Assembly: GCA_017963875.1 (NCBI GenBank)
Contig: JAGCTA010000437.1
Span: 1-18,898 of the forward strand
DNA from: Victivallales bacterium
Lineage (GTDB): Bacteria > Verrucomicrobiota > Lentisphaeria > Oligosphaerales > Oligosphaeraceae
Length of the DNA: 18,898 bases
Direction of reading: 5' to 3'
Position numbers and translations under genes: made by a program. Shown in pieces: positions 15,074-18,898 of the stretch. Each line of letters opens with the position of its first letter. Positions within the stretch are counted from its first letter, which is position 1. A model generated the notes under the pieces. The model did no database searches. It worked only from the letters and a program-made list of their open reading frames with translations, and had not been told where the DNA came from.

Positions 15074-17014
15074 TTACTGCTGTTTCATCGTCATGCTGAC
15101 TGTGCCAAGCGGCGGTAACTTGACGGCGACCTGCGTGTCGCCGTCCACCATCTCCATCATCGGCGGAAGAACCAATCCGCCCGACAGAAGTTGGCTGAAT
15201 GACCAAGCGCCTTTGAGTTTGAATTCCGCACGCTGATACGTATGTTTGACATTGCCGACAAACAGATGGAGAAGCCCATCCGTCGCTACATAACCCCATA
15301 GCCGAATATCCTCTGGGGCCTTTGATGCCGCCATGACGGAAAACGCGCCGTTGATACTCGCCGCCGCCTTAAGCAGAAATTCCCTTGCTGGACGCCTCTC
15401 TGGCAAGTCCTCCAGCCATGAATAGATGTCCTTCGGCATGACGGCATCCGCCAATAGCGCACTGAATGATTCCGCCTCCTGGCCATTCGCAAAACGCCTG
15501 AACACGAAGGACGAGCCATCTCCGTCATAGCCGATTTCCACCACATTGCCATCCGATGCCTTGCAAACGGCCGCTTTTTCAGCGTCGCTGAAAAAGCCAG
15601 GGTGGAGAATCACCAGCGGCCCCGCGCCCCTCATAGGCAATTTGTCAATCCTCACGGATGCTGGAAGCACCGCGCCATGCGCAATCAGCCCCGCATGGAG
15701 AAGATGTGAATTCAGTACCGCCTTCCCGTAGCGATAGGCGTCCGTTTCTTTTCGATCCGCATTATCAGACCAGACGACACACGGATATGGCAAATGGGCA
15801 GCCGTCGCGCAAAATGCCTTTCGGTACAACTCGTCAAACATCTCCCATTCGAACTTTCGGATGCCGTCTGCGAGGCACACCGTTACGCCATCAAGCACAC
15901 GACGGCCACCGTACAGCACATTCGCAAGCGCATAGACATCCGTCTCCATGAGCGTCGGCGCATGATGAAGAACGTTATACTGCTCCAGGCCGTCCTTGAC
16001 GCAATGCAGCAACAGGATGGTGCTATTAGGCAGTAGCGCCTTGATTCGTTGTAGTGTCGCACGATAGTCATCCTGCTTGGGCGTCTCCGTGAAATTCCAG
16101 CCTTCGAGTTCAAGTGCTGCTGCGTTTGCCTCGCAAATCCAGTTGTGGACACCTGCCTCCTCAAGCAATTTGTAGTCAACGCCGTTACGGATGCGCGCCT
16201 CCAATGGGTCGCGCGTCCAACACGTATTGAGCACATGCCCCCAACCGTTGCGATTGAGCATCTCAATCATCTTCTTCCAGAACTGCGCATGGCGCTTTGT
16301 ATGGAAGGACGCCCACTCCTCGCGCGCATTTTCCAGTATCCACTGCGCCCGTTCTGGAAGGTCCAGGTCTGGTGGACAATGAATGCCCGCGCATTCGGCG
16401 AACTGCCCGACCATGTCGTCTGAAAAATCCGCATGGGAGATGTTCTCGCGCGGATGTCCGAAACCGTCCGCGCCATGCAAACCATCAAATCCGTAGTCTC
16501 GCAAAAACGACTCCAGTTGACGGACAAAGAAATCCTCATAGAGCGTCCCGTCCGACAGATGCTTCCAGATACACAACGAAGTCTTCTGCCCCTTGCAATC
16601 GACATATCGCACTTCCTGGTGGTGGTCAATCCATTCATCTGTATCTGGAAGTCCCTTCTGACGCTGGCGCTCCTTCGACATCAACTGGTCAAAGAAACTC
16701 ACATAGACCTTAACACCATGACTGTGCAATTCATTGATCAATCCACGCAACTGGAAACGTGTCCAGTTCTGGATATCATGCTCTTCGTTTCGCGGCCGAG
16801 CCTGATACGCGCAGTGCTTCAAGCCGATGGGGGCGTCTTCGGCCAGCCCATGATGCGAATGGATGAGGTCCGTATTCCAAATCAAAATGGATATCACCTC
16901 TGGCTTGACGGGCATCCGCGAGAGGAACTCTTCCACGCCGTAGTCCCCCTGACGATTGTCAAAGCCAATCAATTCCATCCAGAGAAATTTGCGGAAGTTT
17001 GCTTCTGCCATCAT
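15074..17014 (-). CDS. Putative TIM-barrel glycoside hydrolase-like protein, cytoplasmic
   Basis: 646 aa with no signal peptide. ATG 17014 is preferred over the adjacent ATG 17011 because GAGGA (17023-17027) is 8 nt upstream; that site overlaps the stop of the gene before it. I do not recognise a named family. Seen: an N-terminal half resembling glycosidase barrels, with a strand-like ISILIWNTDL (41-50), helix and strand LRGLINELHSHGVKVYVSFFDQ (89-110), and a candidate acidic site GFDGLHGADGFG (175-186, D177 and D183), followed by HVLNTCWTRDP. The C-terminal third looks beta-rich (VKLPPLGTVSM at the end) and may be a sugar-binding or beta-sandwich domain. Its operon places it after a secreted relative and before two flavoenzymes. 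A role in breaking down imported oligosaccharides is inference. Confidence 0.7.
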   Translation of the reverse strand: MMAEANFRKFLWMELIGFDNRQGDYGVEEFLSRMPVKPEVISILIWNTDLIHSHHGLAEDAPIGLKHCAYQARPRNEEHDIQNWTRFQLRGLINELHSHGVKVYVSFFDQLMSKERQRQKGLPDTDEWIDHHQEVRYVDCKGQKTSLCIWKHLSDGTLYEDFFVRQLESFLRDYGFDGLHGADGFGHPRENISHADFSDDMVGQFAECAGIHCPPDLDLPERAQWILENAREEWASFHTKRHAQFWKKMIEMLNRNGWGHVLNTCWTRDPLEARIRNGVDYKLLEEAGVHNWICEANAAALELEGWNFTETPKQDDYRATLQRIKALLPNSTILLLHCVKDGLEQYNVLHHAPTLMETDVYALANVLYGGRRVLDGVTVCLADGIRKFEWEMFDELYRKAFCATAAHLPYPCVVWSDNADRKETDAYRYGKAVLNSHLLHAGLIAHGAVLPASVRIDKLPMRGAGPLVILHPGFFSDAEKAAVCKASDGNVVEIGYDGDGSSFVFRRFANGQEAESFSALLADAVMPKDIYSWLEDLPERRPAREFLLKAAASINGAFSVMAASKAPEDIRLWGYVATDGLLHLFVGNVKHTYQRAEFKLKGAWSFSQLLSGGLVLPPMMEMVDGDTQVAVKLPPLGTVSMTMKQQ

Positions 17015-17026
17015 CGTAAATATCCT

Positions 17027-18739
17027 CTATTCCAGTTCAATCTTGTAAACTGCGGGCTTCGCGTAGTTCACGGTTTCGCCAGATGCCAGCCTGCCATTCA
17101 ACAACATGACGAGTTGATTTGCATTCTCAGGCACCGTGATAATAGTCCGAGCGACCTGCCAGCCGTCTTCTCCCGCTGGACCAAACGTTGCCATCACGTC
17201 GCTCTCATGCGCACGCCAGGCACCGTCCTTCTGCCAGCGAATCGACAGCGATGGATTCTTTCCCTTAGCCATCACTTCGACCGCGTATGTGCCAGCAGGC
17301 TCGACATTCGTCCGAACAATCGCACAACCCTGCTCGACTCCTTCCAACCGCACAGAATTCGACTCGCCGATTTTCAATTGCGTGTCGATGCTGAATTTGC
17401 CCTTCGGCGTCATTTCCCAACTGGACCAGCCTGACGGCAATCCCTTGCTTTCCCAGTCAAATGGTTTCGCTGCTGTGTCTTTTGCGCCATTTGCCTGCGC
17501 TGGAAGGCAGTTTGCGTTCTGCACGAGATTCACCAACGCCCCAGCAGCACTCTTCTCCTTGAAGATTTTCATGTAGGCGACCTGCGGATCACGGATGATT
17601 TCCATCGCCCGCCAAATACCAGGCAATGCGTCATTCCACGTCTCCGTGTCGCTCATGCGACCTGCAAACGACACTTTCTTCACGTTAAAATCCGCAGGAT
17701 AGTCCCACTTCACCCAGTTGTACTTCTCGCCATAGACCCAGCAATATTCGTCGCAGGCGAACATCGCCTGCGTGAAATTGCCGATAAGACGCTTCAAGCG
17801 CGACCCTTTGTAAGGTGGGAAATACCAACTGCTTCCTTCCTTGTTGACATACATGTCAAGATATAATCCAAAACTCGCCTGGACTTGTGAGCAATACTTC
17901 ACACGGTTCTCGGGGGCGACCACATACGCAAATGCACGCGTAATCAGCAACGCCGTGCGAATGAAGTCATAACTCTCGAAATCATAACGATAGGCGTTTT
18001 CACACCCATCAACCAGTTTCATTTTCGGCAGTGCTTCATCCAGAAGACCGTTGATGAACGGCACCCACAGGTTCCCCTGCGCCTCCATCGCCTGTGATGC
18101 ATCAACCCCTTGGTTCATCAGCGTCGGATTCATGCTGATCAGCCAGAAAGACAACACAACGGCATCGGGATATTCCGCCGCGATTGCCTTCATCACCTGT
18201 CCGCCACGACGACGCGCCAGCACAGCGTTTTCCGCGTAAGTTCCTTTGTCGATTGTCGGATTGTATGTGTACTGTCTGGTTCTAGGATAGTCCTCGGGGT
18301 CAAGGAGAATGCCTCGTGCGCCTGTCGTCTTCGCCAGCCAGGCGATGATTCCCATGTTGTTCGCGATGATCGCCCACCGTTCATCATCGTTCCAGCGGAG
18401 GCGCGACTGCGGAGCGAAGAATGCCGTGATAAGGTTGTGCTTCAGCCGTCCGCCATTGATCTTGTTCAACGTAGGAATCAGATGTTCAACCCAAGTTCTC
18501 TCCCATTTAGGCGAGACCATGGCGCTATTGAAACTGTACGACTTCCCCGATGGGGCCTTCGCAGTGCACTTGATGGAAATGCCATCCAGTGGCAGTTGTT
18601 CCAGTTTGTCGATGTTGCTTGCGATGACTTCAGGAGGCAGACGCAACAAATCCCAACTGTGCCCGATAAATTTTTTCCGCCCCGCATGCGCAGACAACGT
18701 TACCATCGCGACAATCATTAGTAAAACTAGTTTCTTCAT
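17027..18739 (-). CDS. Secreted TIM-barrel-like hydrolase with C-terminal beta-sandwich/CBM-like domain
   Basis: 570 aa. Seen: a clear signal peptide (MKKLVLLMIVAMVTLSAHA, probable cut after A19), so it is exported. ATG 18739 follows AAGGGG at 6-nt spacing. The central part carries barrel-like features, including a strand ending in acidic residues, GARGILLDPEDYP (D147, E149, D150), and many Trp and Tyr. From about residue 430, a PSGWSSWEMTPKGKF...YAVEVMAKGK...YKIELE segment looks like a carbohydrate-binding beta-sandwich. No named family is recognised. It is the first gene of the four-gene operon. It may bind or cut an extracellular glycan whose products the downstream enzymes use; this is inference. 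The stop is 12 nt before the next start. Confidence 0.72.
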   Translation of the reverse strand: MKKLVLLMIVAMVTLSAHAGRKKFIGHSWDLLRLPPEVIASNIDKLEQLPLDGISIKCTAKAPSGKSYSFNSAMVSPKWERTWVEHLIPTLNKINGGRLKHNLITAFFAPQSRLRWNDDERWAIIANNMGIIAWLAKTTGARGILLDPEDYPRTRQYTYNPTIDKGTYAENAVLARRRGGQVMKAIAAEYPDAVVLSFWLISMNPTLMNQGVDASQAMEAQGNLWVPFINGLLDEALPKMKLVDGCENAYRYDFESYDFIRTALLITRAFAYVVAPENRVKYCSQVQASFGLYLDMYVNKEGSSWYFPPYKGSRLKRLIGNFTQAMFACDEYCWVYGEKYNWVKWDYPADFNVKKVSFAGRMSDTETWNDALPGIWRAMEIIRDPQVAYMKIFKEKSAAGALVNLVQNANCLPAQANGAKDTAAKPFDWESKGLPSGWSSWEMTPKGKFSIDTQLKIGESNSVRLEGVEQGCAIVRTNVEPAGTYAVEVMAKGKNPSLSIRWQKDGAWRAHESDVMATFGPAGEDGWQVARTIITVPENANQLVMLLNGRLASGETVNYAKPAVYKIELE

Positions 18740-18753
18740 GTACAGCCCCTTGT

Positions 18754-18781
18754 TGTATGGTTGGTAATTGGTGGTTGGTGG
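18754..18781. repeat. Heptanucleotide microrepeat in the operon leader
   Basis: Four head-to-tail heptamers: a degenerate TGTATGG, then TTGGTAA, TTGGTGG and TTGGTGG. They lie between the downstream-reading gene fragment at 18791 and the ribosome site of the secreted protein gene, in a 51-nt gap. Confidence 0.7.
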
Positions 18782-18790
18782 TTTCAGATT

Positions 18791-18898
18791 TCATTGTTCG
18801 ATTATATTTTCATCCTCCTTCTCCACCTTCGCGTCAACGAGTCGGCGGGTACTGCGGTCGAAACTGAGTCCTACGAGCCATATCGGAAGCCCCGTCGC
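18791..18898 (-). CDS. C-terminal fragment, possibly a DUF1703/PDDEXK_9 AAA-ATPase-like protein
   Basis: The last 35 codons of a gene entering from the right edge; the frame is open to base 18898 and stops at 18791-18793. Seen: IWLVGLSFDRSTRRLVDAKVE, resembling the final beta-strands of PDDEXK_9 nuclease domains (pattern I-x-GxxFdxxtRxIxdwxxE) found at the end of AAA-ATPase-like DUF1703 proteins, which are numerous in Bacteroidota and PVC genomes. The assignment rests on about 20 residues and memory of the motif. The 51-nt gap to the next start leaves room for a separate promoter, but none is obvious. Confidence 0.45.
   Translation of the reverse strand, partial: ATGLPIWLVGLSFDRSTRRLVDAKVEKEDENIIEQ

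Noticed and set aside
13632..15236. Open frames of 258 aa (13632-14408) and 249 aa (14487-15236) on the + strand
   Set aside because: Both are antisense to the FAD oxidoreductase and its flanks and show no domain-like sequence or start signals.
15060..15299. Longer start for the FAD oxidoreductase
   Set aside because: The extension overlaps the 3' end of the upstream gene in another frame, and the Rossmann fold begins properly from ATG 15059, which has a good ribosome site.
16433..17434. 333-aa open frame on the + strand
   Set aside because: It runs antisense across two well-supported minus-strand genes, has no ribosome site or recognisable domain, and spans their junction; it reflects codon bias of the real genes.

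Overview
The window looks like chromosomal DNA from a member of the Lentisphaerota (Victivallales-like), or a close relative in the PVC group. The main reason is a tandem family of pseudopilins with a [24 protein letters not shown] N-terminus and a C-terminal H-X9-DG motif, a combination known to be expanded in that phylum. The metabolic genes also fit: an AraA-like isomerase, an FGGY kinase, an amidohydrolase_2 enzyme and an FAD_oxidored-type flavoprotein. This assignment is an inference from gene content and was not tested by any search.

Layout. (1) 1-5161, + strand: a catabolic-looking cluster of four genes: a class III aminotransferase (5' end cut by the window edge), an FGGY kinase overlapping it by ATGA, an amidohydrolase_2-type hydrolase, and an L-arabinose/L-fucose isomerase-type enzyme. 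Two related GC-rich palindromes lie between the second and third genes. (2) 5162-5487: no protein gene, but two adjacent hairpin-rich repeat elements. (3) 5488-6130, - strand: an AT-richer HigBA-like toxin-antitoxin pair. The antitoxin is intact; the toxin reading frame is interrupted by shifts at an A9 run and a T5 run. (4) 6193-11916, - strand: seven tandem pseudopilin paralogues of 254-258 aa, apparently read from one good sigma-70-type promoter at 11988-12016. (5) 12040-12212: a second copy of the repeat found at 5320-5480, in inverted orientation, so the TA pair and the whole pseudopilin array lie between inverted copies. (6) 12249-18739, - strand: a tight four-gene operon (gaps of 12, 14 and 15 nt) encoding a secreted TIM-barrel-like protein, a cytoplasmic TIM-barrel glycosidase-like protein, an FAD-dependent oxidoreductase and an Old Yellow Enzyme family flavoprotein. 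(7) 18791-18898, - strand: the last 35 codons of a gene that may be a DUF1703-type nuclease/ATPase.

How the parts may work together. The + strand cluster suggests isomerisation and phosphorylation of a sugar or sugar derivative, with hydrolysis and transamination steps. The right-hand operon pairs an exported and a cytoplasmic hydrolase-like protein with two flavoenzymes, which would suit an oxidative route of glycan or glycoside breakdown. Neither substrate can be read from the sequence. The pseudopilin array is the most distinctive feature: seven co-oriented near-equal-length copies with signs of recent homogenisation, no pilus assembly genes beside them, and structured inverted repeats on both sides.
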